Source of the DNA: Flavobacteriaceae bacterium
GTDB taxonomy: Bacteria; Bacteroidota; Bacteroidia; Flavobacteriales; Flavobacteriaceae
Reading direction: 5' to 3'
Assembly: GCA_002707025.1 (NCBI GenBank)
Contig: PALG01000029.1
Span: 62,001 to 126,000 of the forward strand
DNA: 64,000 bases
Positions 49,603 to 58,782 of the stretch are shown piece by piece; the first letter of the stretch is position 1; every line of letters starts with the position of its first letter. A program made the position numbers and the translations under genes. The notes below the pieces were generated by a model that worked only from the letters and a program-made list of their open reading frames with translations, was not told the origin of the DNA and searched no databases.

Positions 49603-50568
49603 TTATTCGTTTCCTATTTCTGAAATAACATCGGGTTTTGGAGGGACTACTTCGCCAAATAATTTTTCCCGCCAGCCCGTCCATTTGTATTTCCAAGCCA
49701 TGAGTGCTAAAAATACGGGGTAGATAATTAATACTGGAACCAATACATCAAAACCAGCCGTAGGGTCGCTCACATCCTTTAAAATGGAATGGGTTTTAAA
49801 AGCGGTCCAATCGGCCGTCACCAATAATGCCGCAATAAGGTTATTGCCGGCATGAAAGCCCAAAGCCAATTCCATCCCTTCATCCATGAGCGTCATAATC
49901 CCTAAGAGCAAGCCAGTACCGATGTAAAAGACCATAATAATATCTCCCATTTTATCCACTTCAGGATTGAAATAATGAAGTCCGCCAAAAATTACAGAAG
50001 TAGCTAATAATGGGACCCATCGGGTTTTTGTGATAACCCCTAAGCCTTGCATTAAGTATCCTCTAAATAAATATTCTTCAAAACTTGTTTGCAAAGGAAC
50101 CATGATGATCGCAATAATCGCTAAAATAAGAAAGGGGGTGAGCTTAAACTGAAGCTCATAGCTTTCAGGATTTAAATAAAAATAATCCAAAAGCGTGGTA
50201 CCAATAGTAAAAATGGCGATGAGTCCAAAACCAAACCAAAACCGTCCCCAATCTATTTTTTTTCGGGTAGTGGTAAGGGGCGTCATGCCCTGTTTATGAA
50301 CAAACTTTACCCACAAATAGATAGCCAAAAGCCCAATAGCAAAGGATAACAGCATTAAAAACAAGGTGAGGTTAGAATCTAAGACCCCCATCACTTGATT
50401 AGGGTCTTCTTGCAAAGAAGTGATGTCACCGCCCTCTGCCAATAATTTAAATATTACTCCAGCAAGCAAAGGAATTGACCCTAATTGCCAAACGATAAAA
50501 ATAACGATAAAACCTACGATATACCTCCAAGCATCGTGTAAATACCGATACGCCTGTTCTATAAACAT
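49603..50568 (-). CDS. CPBP-family intramembrane protease
   Basis: The product (321 aa) is an integral membrane protein with about seven hydrophobic segments. Motif 1 of CAAX/CPBP proteases is present as TSFEEYLFRGYLMQGL (Glu-Glu-x3-Arg, about residue 165), motif 2 as SVIFGGLHYFNPE (His near 199), and the third motif as ALGFHAGNNLIAALL. It may cleave a membrane protein or peptide. The gene sits between menC and menE with 3-bp and 10-bp gaps, so it is part of the menaquinone operon by position; a link to quinone synthesis is only inferred. Confidence 0.88.
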   Translation of the reverse strand: MFIEQAYRYLHDAWRYIVGFIVIFIVWQLGSIPLLAGVIFKLLAEGGDITSLQEDPNQVMGVLDSNLTLFLMLLSFAIGLLAIYLWVKFVHKQGMTPLTTTRKKIDWGRFWFGFGLIAIFTIGTTLLDYFYLNPESYELQFKLTPFLILAIIAIIMVPLQTSFEEYLFRGYLMQGLGVITKTRWVPLLATSVIFGGLHYFNPEVDKMGDIIMVFYIGTGLLLGIMTLMDEGMELALGFHAGNNLIAALLVTADWTAFKTHSILKDVSDPTAGFDVLVPVLIIYPVFLALMAWKYKWTGWREKLFGEVVPPKPDVISEIGNE

Positions 50569-50571
50569 GAA

Positions 50572-51618
50572 TTACAATTTTAATGATGTTAAGTCCCAAT
50601 CTTCATCAACACGGTAATGTAACGCCCCTTTCGATACTTCCAAAGGCGAGCCCAGATTATTGGTATACAAACTACCGGTTCCCAAACCTTGCGGCAATTT
50701 ACTATTTTTTGTGAATGTATATTGCGAAATAGCGTTTAATCCTACATTACTTTCCAAGGCAGAGGTGAGCCACCACCCTATCCCTTTTTTTTCGGCAAGT
50801 TCAATCCATTCGTCCGTTCCTTTAAACCCTCCTATAAAGCTAGGCTTTAAAATGATGTATTGCGGAGAAATGGTATTCAAAAGTTTGGTTTTTTCTTCGG
50901 AAGAAAACACGCCAATCAGTTCTTCGTCTAAAGCAATAGGAAGTGGAGTCTGCTCACACAGTTGCGCCATTACCTCCCACTGATTGGGCTTTACGGGTTG
51001 TTCAATGGAATGCAGTTGCCGGTCGGAAAGGCGTTTTAGTTTTTCCAGCGCTTCGGAAGGCGTAAAAGCCCCATTGGCATCTACCCGAAGTTCGATATCT
51101 TGAGGGGAAAATTCACTTCTGATGAATTTCAGAAGGGATACTTCCGTTTCAAAATCGATGGCACCAATTTTCATTTTGATACACTGAAATCCTTCTGCAA
51201 TTTTTGTAATGATTTGTTCCTTCATATAGGCCTTATCCCCCATCCAAATGAGTCCGTTGATGGGTATTTCAGCTTGGCCTTCAGAGAAGGAAGAAGGAAA
51301 TAATTGAAAAGGATCCTTTGCCTCCAAAGATTGAAAAGCCATCTCCAAACCTATTTGTATGGAAGGAAATTCTACAAGCCTTTCGTACAATTTTGGCAGA
51401 CCCCATGAAATATTTTCACAAGCCCAAGCTAGGGTTTCCTCATAATCGGGACGATCATCGACACTCAATCCCCTAAGGATACCACACTCTCCCAACCCCC
51501 AATTTCCTTGATCATCTTCAAGTTTCAGAAACCATGTTTCCTTGGTTTTCAAAACCCCTCGGGAGGTACCACTGGGCCTTTTAAACTGTAAAATATAACG
51601 TTGGTAAGAAGCTTTCAT
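50572..51618 (-). CDS. menC: O-succinylbenzoate synthase
   Basis: The product (348 aa) dehydrates SHCHC to O-succinylbenzoate in menaquinone synthesis. It belongs to the enolase superfamily: the base Lys is in FQCIKMKIGAIDFE (near 145), followed by LRVDANGAFTPSEAL (Asp near 178), SIEQPVKPNQW (Glu near 204), and ALDEELIG (Asp near 229). The second base is in YIILKPSFIGGF (Lys near 253). The start ATG overlaps the stop of the MBL gene by one base (TAATG), which indicates coupling. The operon order is menA, MBL, menC, CPBP, menE. Confidence 0.94.
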   Translation of the reverse strand: MKASYQRYILQFKRPSGTSRGVLKTKETWFLKLEDDQGNWGLGECGILRGLSVDDRPDYEETLAWACENISWGLPKLYERLVEFPSIQIGLEMAFQSLEAKDPFQLFPSSFSEGQAEIPINGLIWMGDKAYMKEQIITKIAEGFQCIKMKIGAIDFETEVSLLKFIRSEFSPQDIELRVDANGAFTPSEALEKLKRLSDRQLHSIEQPVKPNQWEVMAQLCEQTPLPIALDEELIGVFSSEEKTKLLNTISPQYIILKPSFIGGFKGTDEWIELAEKKGIGWWLTSALESNVGLNAISQYTFTKNSKLPQGLGTGSLYTNNLGSPLEVSKGALHYRVDEDWDLTSLKL

Positions 51619-52298
51619 TACAGTTCAATCGATTCGCCTATATCCAACAACATTAGATCTTTACCAGCATCATAGAATTTGCGTTTGGCCTCTTCATGAT
51701 TAATTTCGATATAACCAAAGGTATCGTAATGCACCCCAAGTATTTTATCGCATTTTACAAAATCACTGGCAAGAATAGCATCGTCGATTCCCATGGTATA
51801 ATTATCGCCAATAGGTAAGATGGCTAAATCCAACTCCGTTTGCAAGGGAATCAGTTTCATATCCATGGTTAGGGCCGTATCCCCAGCGATGTAAATATTT
51901 TTGTGTTCGCCTTCAATGACAAATCCGCCGGGCTGCCCCCCATAAGTGCCATCGGGAAAAGAGGAAGTATGGATGGCATTTACGTATTTTACTTTTCCGA
52001 AATCAAATTCCCAGCTTCCCCCATGGTTCATGGAGTGAACCGAAATGCCTTTGGCTTCGTAGTAATTGGCGATTTCAAAATTACTAACGATAATTGCATT
52101 CGTATTTTTAGCAATCGTTTCAGCGTCTAGGGTATGGTTTTGGTGTGCATGGGTCAACAAGATATAATCTGCTTTTAGGGAATGGATATCCACTTGATCC
52201 TTAGATAGTGGGTTTCCCGAAATAAAAGGATCCACAAGAAGGTGGGTGTCCCCAATTTGTATTGCCAAGGAATTTTGACCGTAAAAAGTGATTTTCAT
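51618..52298 (-). CDS. Metal-dependent hydrolase (UPF0173, metallo-beta-lactamase fold)
   Basis: The product (226 aa) has the UPF0173 layout: NSLAIQIGDTHLLVDPFISGNP at the N-terminus, the metal motif LLTHAHQNHTLD (near residue 50), YIAGDTALTMDM near 135, and LGVHYDTFGYIEI near 190. In the usual HxHxDH motif the Asp, a metal ligand, is Asn here (HAHQNH), so the second metal site may be altered. It lies in the menaquinone operon, 10 bp after menA and coupled to menC. Its substrate is unknown; a role in quinone synthesis is only suggested by position. Confidence 0.85.
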   Translation of the reverse strand: MKITFYGQNSLAIQIGDTHLLVDPFISGNPLSKDQVDIHSLKADYILLTHAHQNHTLDAETIAKNTNAIIVSNFEIANYYEAKGISVHSMNHGGSWEFDFGKVKYVNAIHTSSFPDGTYGGQPGGFVIEGEHKNIYIAGDTALTMDMKLIPLQTELDLAILPIGDNYTMGIDDAILASDFVKCDKILGVHYDTFGYIEINHEEAKRKFYDAGKDLMLLDIGESIEL

Positions 52299-52308
52299 AA
52301 TTTAAGTT

Positions 52309-53196
52309 TTAAAATAACGAAAATAGCAGTGCAAACAGAAAAGTACTCAACGCAATTTTCTTTAATTCGCCATCCAGTTTTCTAGGTTCTTGATTCTTAA
52401 ATACCGTTCTTACATTTAGAAGCATGGGGACAAAAGCAATTACGTATAACCAATGCCACCCGGTCCTTTCAGATATTAAGGAATAACCTATCGCTGCAAT
52501 CATTCCAAAAATCAATAAAAAAGCATGATATCTCTTCCCTTTTTCAAATCCCATCTTTACTACTAAAGTCCGTTTTCCAACAGCTGCATCATTATGAATA
52601 TCCCGTAAGTTATTTAGGTTTAACACTGCAGTACTGAAACACCCAATACTTAGGGCAGGAAGGATTTCAAGCCAGGTAACGTTTTGGGTAAATAAGTAAT
52701 AACTTCCCAAAACACTTAAAAATCCGAAGAAAAGAAATACAAACACATCTCCCCAACCCGAATACCCATAGGCTTTTTTACCTACGGTATAACGAACAGC
52801 CGCCAAAAGGGCCAATAAGGTTAAGTTAAAAAAGATGAATGCCGTAAAAAGGCTGTCGTACCCAAACGCCATAAAAATAAGGATTGAAGCGATAAAAAAA
52901 GTGATCACCCCCATGACCAACATCCCCACTTTCATTTCCTTTGGAGTGATAAATCCCGATGCCACCATCCTTTTTTCACCTTCCCTTTTGGTATCGGTTC
53001 CTCGAATACCATCGCCATAATCATTGGCAAAATTGGACAACACTTGAAAGCCTAGGGTTGCGGCAATTGCCAACCAAAACAAAACTGAATTGTAAAATTG
53101 ATCCAATGCTAAAGATGCTCCTACAATAATTCCGGAAACAGAAAGGGGAAGGGTACGTAAGCGGGCAGCAGCTATCCAGGCTTTTAGTTTTTTCAT
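52309..53196 (-). CDS. menA: 1,4-dihydroxy-2-naphthoate polyprenyltransferase
   Basis: The product (295 aa) is an integral membrane enzyme that attaches the polyprenyl tail to DHNA, giving demethylmenaquinone. It has about eight or nine hydrophobic helices. The first Asp-rich motif is NFANDYGDGIRGTDTKREGEKR (NDxxD-type, near residue 59) and the second is NLRDIHNDAAVGKRTLVV (near 196). The N-terminus AARLRTLPLSVSGIIVGASLA is typical of MenA. It is the first gene of the five-gene operon that also encodes menC and menE. Confidence 0.94.
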   Translation of the reverse strand: MKKLKAWIAAARLRTLPLSVSGIIVGASLALDQFYNSVLFWLAIAATLGFQVLSNFANDYGDGIRGTDTKREGEKRMVASGFITPKEMKVGMLVMGVITFFIASILIFMAFGYDSLFTAFIFFNLTLLALLAAVRYTVGKKAYGYSGWGDVFVFLFFGFLSVLGSYYLFTQNVTWLEILPALSIGCFSTAVLNLNNLRDIHNDAAVGKRTLVVKMGFEKGKRYHAFLLIFGMIAAIGYSLISERTGWHWLYVIAFVPMLLNVRTVFKNQEPRKLDGELKKIALSTFLFALLFSLF

Positions 53197-53236
53197 AAGC
53201 TAGTTTTCACTTACAAAAATACCCATAAAAAAGAAA

Positions 53237-53257
53237 TCCGCCCCAAAATTGGGACGG
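53237..53257 (-). terminator. Terminator between the T9SS protein gene and menA
   Basis: The stem TCCGCCCCAA (53237-53246) pairs with TTGGGACGGA across a short loop with one C-A mismatch, and on the minus strand is followed by TTTCTTTTTT. It lies after the stop at 53284 of the large minus-strand gene and before menA. Confidence 0.7.
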
Positions 53258-53283
53258 ACTCTAGTGAAATTAATGAAAAAAAA

Positions 53284-56200
53284 TTACTCAACTATTAATT
53301 TTTGGGAAGCTCCATTTTCATTTACAATAACATAAACACCTTCCGACAAGGTTGTTATATTCAGTGAAACTGCTTCTTTCTTACTTGTAATTAATCGTCC
53401 AGTAATATCGTACAGGGTATAATTACCCGGTTTGCTGAAATAAACCCGGCTGTTCGCAGGATTTGGGTAAATAGCAAAACTATTGGTATCGGCGAGTCCG
53501 AAATCTTGTACTGAAAGAATATCATTGCCTAATTCGTAAACCGAAAGCGTGGCACTTACCTCATTAGAAATAACAATCAATCCCTTTTCCGTAGGACTAT
53601 CGGCTGGCGAAACATAAAACACTCCTTCTGGGCCTAGATCCCCAGACTCCGTACCGCCCGGAGTGGCATCACGATTATTTTCATAAGATAAAAATTGTGG
53701 TGCATTAGGGTCGCTAATGTTATATACCATCATTCCACCTATTCTTTCCAACAATACGAAGGCATAGATTTCACCATTGATCTCTTTCACCAAAACCCCT
53801 TCTGGTTCTGGGCCTTTGTTATCACTCCTATTTTTATAGTCGTTACTACTATTACTCGCATTAAATATTGCCCCATAAGTAGGATCATTAGCTGTAATTA
53901 CTTCAAAATCGTTTCCACTATCATACACCAACAATCCGGTATTGGCATTAAAAATACTGAAGGAACGGCCTCCAAATACGTGAATTTCATCAAAATCGCC
54001 ATCGTTATCCAGATCACCGGAAGCCATGGTTACTGCAATTTCAGAAAGATTGGATTCCAATTCCAAGATATCGATATTCTGAAAAACAGTAGGATCTAAT
54101 ACATAATCGTTATCGTCGATTTTACGCTCTTCTTCAAAGGTATCATATTCACGCGCATCCCCTTCATTGGCTGTGACGAGGTAAGGAATCCCCCCTACTT
54201 CATAAAATGCAATTGCATCGGGCATGTACATTCCGCGGATAGGCCAAGAAGCATTGAAAACGAAGTCGGTTTCATCAGAAACATCCAGACTGTTATCGGG
54301 AAGGGCATGATTTTTTAATCCGAAGGATTTGATATCGGTAATGGTTAGGTTTACCAAATCCACAATAGCATAAGCATTATTTTCCTGAAGCGATACATAC
54401 GCCGTTTGAGAGTCATCTGAAATTGCAACATATTCGGGTTCCAAATCTTGTGATACAGAAGCTCCAGGTCCATAGATTCGAACACCAGCAGCTCTTAAGG
54501 TAGCGATTTGCGCATCGAATGCGTTAAAATTTAAAGTAGTGACATTCGCCTGACTAATATTTCCGATACCACCGGATACATCAATTACAGAAATAGACCC
54601 TTCTGGATCGATGGAATAGTCGGCATTAGGTTCTCCTTCATTGGCGACCACCAACAAGTTGCCATCCGGGCTAAACGTTAGCATGTCGGGAAGGGCTCCT
54701 ACTTCAAGAAGAGTGGGGTTATTTCCATCGGCATCGGCAATAACTACTAATCCGTTGTCAGTTTTTGGGTCTACAGAAAGTGCCGCAGCCACCATTCCAT
54801 TAGCTACTGCTACGCTCTGAACGCTTTCTGCTCCGAAATCGGAAACATTTACTGTAGCAACCGGGAAAACATTGGAAGGATCTGAAAAGTCTAATACTTC
54901 AATTTTATCACCATTGGTTACAAATACACGTTGTGTTGCTGGATCATACGCTGAAATTTCAGCTGTTCCATTTGGATCTACCAAATAACTTGTCACTAAA
55001 CTGATATCCAACTGCGAAGCATCTCCCGAAGGAACTACCGTGTCATCATCCAAAATATATACTGAAAACAGATCTTCCCCTCCTACTTCAATATTGCTTT
55101 CATTTTGCAGTTCCAAAACAAAGAACACATCACTATCATCGGTCGTATTATCCAAAATAGGAATGGTCACCGTTTGTGCCGTAGCACTTCCTACCGGGAA
55201 TGTTAGGGTTTCGGTAGCCGAATAGGTAAAGTGGGTACCTTCTACAGCGGTTCCACCCATGATCAATGCAACTTCTACCGTTCCCTCTACGGAAGGAGCT
55301 AAAGTAGGAGTAACATTAATCGTAATGCTTCCTGCATCTTCTGAAACGGAAGCAAAAGCCGCATCAAAAGCAATCTGCGCCTGCAATACTGCAGGGCCAT
55401 TTCCAGGAGAACCGATATTAGGTACATCGTTATTATCACCTCCTAAAGCAAAGGTTTCTACAGCGCCATTGGCATTACCTACCACACTAAATTCTCCTAA
55501 ATCCACATCATACGATTGCCCGTCGTTGGCAGCTGTATCGGGATACGAAGCATTGTCTACAGGAGCAGAAGCAGTTGGGTCCCCAACCCATAATGTAACG
55601 GCATCTCCGCCACCACCAAGACCTGAACCATCGGCGTAACCAATCTCCACACCTGTTAAGTCTATGACGGGACTCCATACATCGGTAAAGGTGGTAATGT
55701 CACCAGAGTTTCCGGTAATGAGTATAATGGCATGCTCTCCAGGAGCTAAATCGGTTAAGCCTTGAATCACATCTGCTGCCGAAGGATCGGCAGAATCATC
55801 ATCATAATATAAGTCGGGATCCACTCCAGAAACCCAAGTAGTGGTACCCGTATTTTCGATTTCGAACCAGTCTTCGGTTAAATCGGTTCCCTCCTGCCCT
55901 GAAAATATTTCAGTAATGGTAAAAGAAAAGGTTGGAAGTGCAGTACCATTAAAAACAATATTGTCCAAATACAGAGCTTCAGACCCTGCATTGGTTCGAA
56001 CTTCTACCACTAACTGTGCATTGATGCCATCTGGAATAACTGCTGTAGCCGTATTCCAAGTACCTTCAATCGCTAAATCATTAATATCACTACCTTCCGT
56101 ATTTAACAAATCGATTTCCGTACTATTGGTTAAGTCTTTCACATAAATACGCATTCTATCGGAACCTGATTCGTTAAGCGTTCCATCGCCTTCATATCCA

Positions 56201-56625
56201 GTAGCATTGATAAAGTAATCCAAGGAAACCGAATTGGAGGTAAATCCGCTGAAGTCGACCACATCAAACTCCAGAATCATATTTCCATCGGTATCGGACA
56301 TTTGATATCCCTGAACCCCATCGGTATAGGCGCCAACATCACCAGTGAAATCGGTAGCCCCCACAAAGTCTCCATCGGTAAGGCCCACATCGGGTGTATC
56401 GTAGGGTTCGTATCGAGCATCGAAGCCCATTTCAGTTCCCGCCGAAGTAAAATCTACTTCAGATTCTCCGGCATTATTAATTAAATCGTGTGCGACACCA
56501 GCATCTCCCGTATCGGTATATTGCCCAGCTACAACAGGTTCTTCAAAGCTTGTATAAGCTACTTGACCCGTTGCAAAAGAAATAGCTCCCGAGATAAAGA
56601 GTGCAGATAGTAATAATCTTTTCAT
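53284..56625 (-). CDS. Large secreted choice-of-anchor I protein with T9SS sorting domain
   Basis: The product (1113 aa) has a signal peptide (LFISGAISFATGQ). The following domains appear in order: a beta-sandwich of carbohydrate-binding type (about 20-230), a lamin-tail-like domain (FTITEIFSGQEGTDLTEDWFE near 240), and a Calx-beta-like domain (FASVSEDAGSITINV near 425). A seven-bladed propeller region follows with the choice-of-anchor I signature (LEPEYVAISDDSQTAYVSLQ, KGPEPEGVLVKEINGE, DLGPEGVFYVSP). It ends with a T9SS sorting domain (IYPNPANSRVYF, LYDITGRLITS, SEGVYVIV). It is probably a cell-surface protein; relatives are sometimes called alkaline-phosphatase-like, but no catalytic motif is seen. 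Confidence 0.88.
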   Translation of the reverse strand: MKRLLLSALFISGAISFATGQVAYTSFEEPVVAGQYTDTGDAGVAHDLINNAGESEVDFTSAGTEMGFDARYEPYDTPDVGLTDGDFVGATDFTGDVGAYTDGVQGYQMSDTDGNMILEFDVVDFSGFTSNSVSLDYFINATGYEGDGTLNESGSDRMRIYVKDLTNSTEIDLLNTEGSDINDLAIEGTWNTATAVIPDGINAQLVVEVRTNAGSEALYLDNIVFNGTALPTFSFTITEIFSGQEGTDLTEDWFEIENTGTTTWVSGVDPDLYYDDDSADPSAADVIQGLTDLAPGEHAIILITGNSGDITTFTDVWSPVIDLTGVEIGYADGSGLGGGGDAVTLWVGDPTASAPVDNASYPDTAANDGQSYDVDLGEFSVVGNANGAVETFALGGDNNDVPNIGSPGNGPAVLQAQIAFDAAFASVSEDAGSITINVTPTLAPSVEGTVEVALIMGGTAVEGTHFTYSATETLTFPVGSATAQTVTIPILDNTTDDSDVFFVLELQNESNIEVGGEDLFSVYILDDDTVVPSGDASQLDISLVTSYLVDPNGTAEISAYDPATQRVFVTNGDKIEVLDFSDPSNVFPVATVNVSDFGAESVQSVAVANGMVAAALSVDPKTDNGLVVIADADGNNPTLLEVGALPDMLTFSPDGNLLVVANEGEPNADYSIDPEGSISVIDVSGGIGNISQANVTTLNFNAFDAQIATLRAAGVRIYGPGASVSQDLEPEYVAISDDSQTAYVSLQENNAYAIVDLVNLTITDIKSFGLKNHALPDNSLDVSDETDFVFNASWPIRGMYMPDAIAFYEVGGIPYLVTANEGDAREYDTFEEERKIDDNDYVLDPTVFQNIDILELESNLSEIAVTMASGDLDNDGDFDEIHVFGGRSFSIFNANTGLLVYDSGNDFEVITANDPTYGAIFNASNSSNDYKNRSDNKGPEPEGVLVKEINGEIYAFVLLERIGGMMVYNISDPNAPQFLSYENNRDATPGGTESGDLGPEGVFYVSPADSPTEKGLIVISNEVSATLSVYELGNDILSVQDFGLADTNSFAIYPNPANSRVYFSKPGNYTLYDITGRLITSKKEAVSLNITTLSEGVYVIVNENGASQKLIVE

Positions 56626-56782
56626 TTAGTTACGTTTTTTTAATTTCTCCAAAAATACCTTTACTAAGTACCGTTAGTCTTAGCAAATCTTTAAGGAAAT
56701 ATGAAGAATCGATAGGTTATTAACAATTTTTGCGTCCAAACTTTAAAAAATTGTAAACCTTGGGTTAGTTTATTTTTTGAAA

Positions 56783-56790
56783 TAATTTTG
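56783..56790 (+). promoter_or_regulatory. -7 box for the DoxX gene
   Basis: TAATTTTG, perfect TAnnTTTG match, with TTG at 56760-56762 twenty bp upstream as the -33 element, 43 bp before the ATG at 56834. Confidence 0.55.
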
Positions 56791-56833
56791 ATTATTTTAG
56801 TGAGCTGTAATAACGCTCCAAAAAACTATTTAG

Positions 56834-57208
56834 ATGAAAAGAAATTATGACATCGGACTTTTAGTACTTCGCGTAGGGTTTTCTGCGCTAATGCTCACCC
56901 ATGGATTCCCAAAATTAATGAGTTTTATTGGTGGAAACACTGCAATAGTGGGAGACCCTGTTGGTGTAGGAGTCCTTATCTCTTCTATTTTGGTAATTAT
57001 CGGAGAGGTTATTGCCCCGGTACTTATTCTTATTGGTTTAAAAACCAGATGGGCTGCCGTTGCTGCAATGATTACCATGGCTGTAGCTGCTTTTATAGTA
57101 CATGGAAACGACCCTTTAGCTAAGAAGGAGATGGCATTGCTCTATTTCATTGCTTTTACAGCGATAGCACTCATGGGTGCTGGAAAAATTTCGGTAGACA
57201 AGAAATAA
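56834..57208 (+). CDS. DoxX family membrane protein
   Basis: The product (124 aa) has four hydrophobic helices and the family start LLVLRVGFSALMLTHGFPKL. The loop GDPVGVGVLISSILVIIGEVIAPVLILIGL and the final helix AIALMGAGKISV also fit DoxX. Some relatives associate with thiosulfate or quinone-dependent redox enzymes, but most have no tested role. The stop (57206-57208) directly abuts the stop of holA in convergent orientation. It is clearly different in sequence from the DoxX-like protein at 19380-19760. Confidence 0.88.
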   Translation: MKRNYDIGLLVLRVGFSALMLTHGFPKLMSFIGGNTAIVGDPVGVGVLISSILVIIGEVIAPVLILIGLKTRWAAVAAMITMAVAAFIVHGNDPLAKKEMALLYFIAFTAIALMGAGKISVDKK

Positions 57209-58213
57209 TTACGAAAAGATTTTTACGAGCATTTCCTTTAATAAATCCCCTTGGGAAATATTGGAGGCCCCAACCCCCTTGCCTTTAAGGTCTACTTCCC
57301 GGATCACGCTCACAATGGCACTTACTTTTTTCATGGGGTAATTTCGGGCGGCTTCTTGATATTCCTTGATAAAATAAGGGTTCACGCCTAAAGTTCTTGG
57401 GGCTGAAGATTTATCGGATAGGGAATGGTATAACAATAATTTCGAAAAGAAGCTGTACAACAATGCAACGGTCATCACCAAAGGGTGGTTTTTAGGATTA
57501 TTGGAAAAATACTGAACAATCCCAAAGGCTTTCTTTACATCCTTGGTGGCAATGGCACTTTGCAGCTCAAAATTATTGAAATCCTTACTAATTCCAATGT
57601 TTTCCTCAATTACCTGAGGGGTTACCTGTTCGCCAGATTTCAGGATTAACTGAAGCTTTTCCAGCTCATTATTTACCTTACTTAAGTCATTTCCCAAAAA
57701 CTCGGTAAGCATTTGTGCGGCCTTTGGGGTAATGGTATACCCACGGCCCACCATGACCCGCCGAATCCAATCGGGTACTTGATTTTCATAAAGTTTTTTG
57801 CTTTCCATAAGTACTCCATGCTTTTTCACAGCTTTGGAGAGCTTTTTACGGGCATCCAGTTTTTTATATTTATAGCAAATCACTAAAACCGTGGTAGGCT
57901 GCGGATTTTCCACATAGGAAACCAAGTTTTCAATGGTTCGCGATAGGTCCTGGGCTTCTTTTACAATAACCACCTGCCGGTCGGCCATCATGGGATAACG
58001 TTTGGCCTGGCTCACAATATCTTCAATACTTACATCCCTTCCGTAGAAAACCATTTGGTTAAATCCTTGTTCTTCTTCCGTAAGGATATTCGCTTCAATA
58101 AAATCGCTTACCCCGTCAATATAATAGGGTTCTTCTCCCATTAAAAAATATACGGGAGCAATCTTTCCCTGCTTGATGTTGGTAATAATTTCCTTTACTT
58201 GATCTAGCGCCAC
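57209..58213 (-). CDS. holA: DNA polymerase III subunit delta
   Basis: The product (334 aa, usual length) is the clamp-loader delta subunit that opens the sliding clamp. Seen: the N-terminal KIAPVYFLMGEEPYYIDGVSDFI, YPMMADRQVVIVKEAQDL near 72, LLTEFLGNDLSKVNNELEKL near 170, and ELQSAIATKDVKKAFGIVQYF near 215, all standard for HolA. The start codon is GTG at 58213. It is divergent from the HsdR_N-type gene and converges on the DoxX gene. Confidence 0.94.
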   Translation of the reverse strand: MALDQVKEIITNIKQGKIAPVYFLMGEEPYYIDGVSDFIEANILTEEEQGFNQMVFYGRDVSIEDIVSQAKRYPMMADRQVVIVKEAQDLSRTIENLVSYVENPQPTTVLVICYKYKKLDARKKLSKAVKKHGVLMESKKLYENQVPDWIRRVMVGRGYTITPKAAQMLTEFLGNDLSKVNNELEKLQLILKSGEQVTPQVIEENIGISKDFNNFELQSAIATKDVKKAFGIVQYFSNNPKNHPLVMTVALLYSFFSKLLLYHSLSDKSSAPRTLGVNPYFIKEYQEAARNYPMKKVSAIVSVIREVDLKGKGVGASNISQGDLLKEMLVKIFS

Positions 58214-58283
58214 ACTGAAGGTTTAATTGAATGGTAGTCGTTTCTCATTATGAAAATTTAAGCAGAAAGTGTTTCTTTGTGTT

Positions 58284-58718
58284 GTGCTGAAACTGAACTT
58301 CCCAACTTATACATTTCGTTTCAAAAGTAACGAAAACAAACGGATGGTCTTTGACCCTATCCGAAAAAAATTTGTAGTCCTTACCCCAGAAGAATGGGTG
58401 CGGCAGCATGTGCTTCAGTATTTAATTCAGCAGAAAGGCTATTCCCCTTCCCTAATTAATGTAGAAAAACAGCTTTTGCTGAATGGCACCAAAAAAAGAT
58501 ATGATGTGGTCGTTTTCAACCCTAATGGGAGCATCTTTTTAATTGTGGAATGCAAGGCCCCTTCCATAGGGATTACCCAAGATACCTTCGACCAAATTGC
58601 TCGGTATAATTTGGTAACCCAGGCCCAATACTTGATGGTCTCAAACGGATTGGAACATTATTTCTGCCAAATGGATTACCAAGCAGAACAGTATATTTTT
58701 CTGAAGCAACTTCCCTAG
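58284..58718 (+). CDS. Stand-alone type I restriction HsdR_N-domain protein
   Basis: The product (144 aa) consists mainly of an HsdR_N-type domain (PD-(D/E)xK nuclease fold): LTPEEWVRQHVLQYLIQQ, GTKKRYDVVVFNPNGSIFLIVECKAP (catalytic Asp and Glu-x-Lys near residues 72-90), and DQIARYNLVTQAQYLMVSNG. The acidic and Lys residues of the nuclease centre are present. Such stand-alone proteins are widespread in Bacteroidota next to holA and are not part of a full restriction system; their role is unknown. The frame opens at GTG 58269, but GTG at 58284 gives MLKLNFP, which fits relatives better. It is divergent from holA. Confidence 0.85.
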   Translation: MLKLNFPTYTFRFKSNENKRMVFDPIRKKFVVLTPEEWVRQHVLQYLIQQKGYSPSLINVEKQLLLNGTKKRYDVVVFNPNGSIFLIVECKAPSIGITQDTFDQIARYNLVTQAQYLMVSNGLEHYFCQMDYQAEQYIFLKQLP

Positions 58719-58782
58719 TAATCTTTTCTTCAGACTCAATTAAATTTCCGAAATTTGAATACACCAACCCTTGTTGAAAGCC

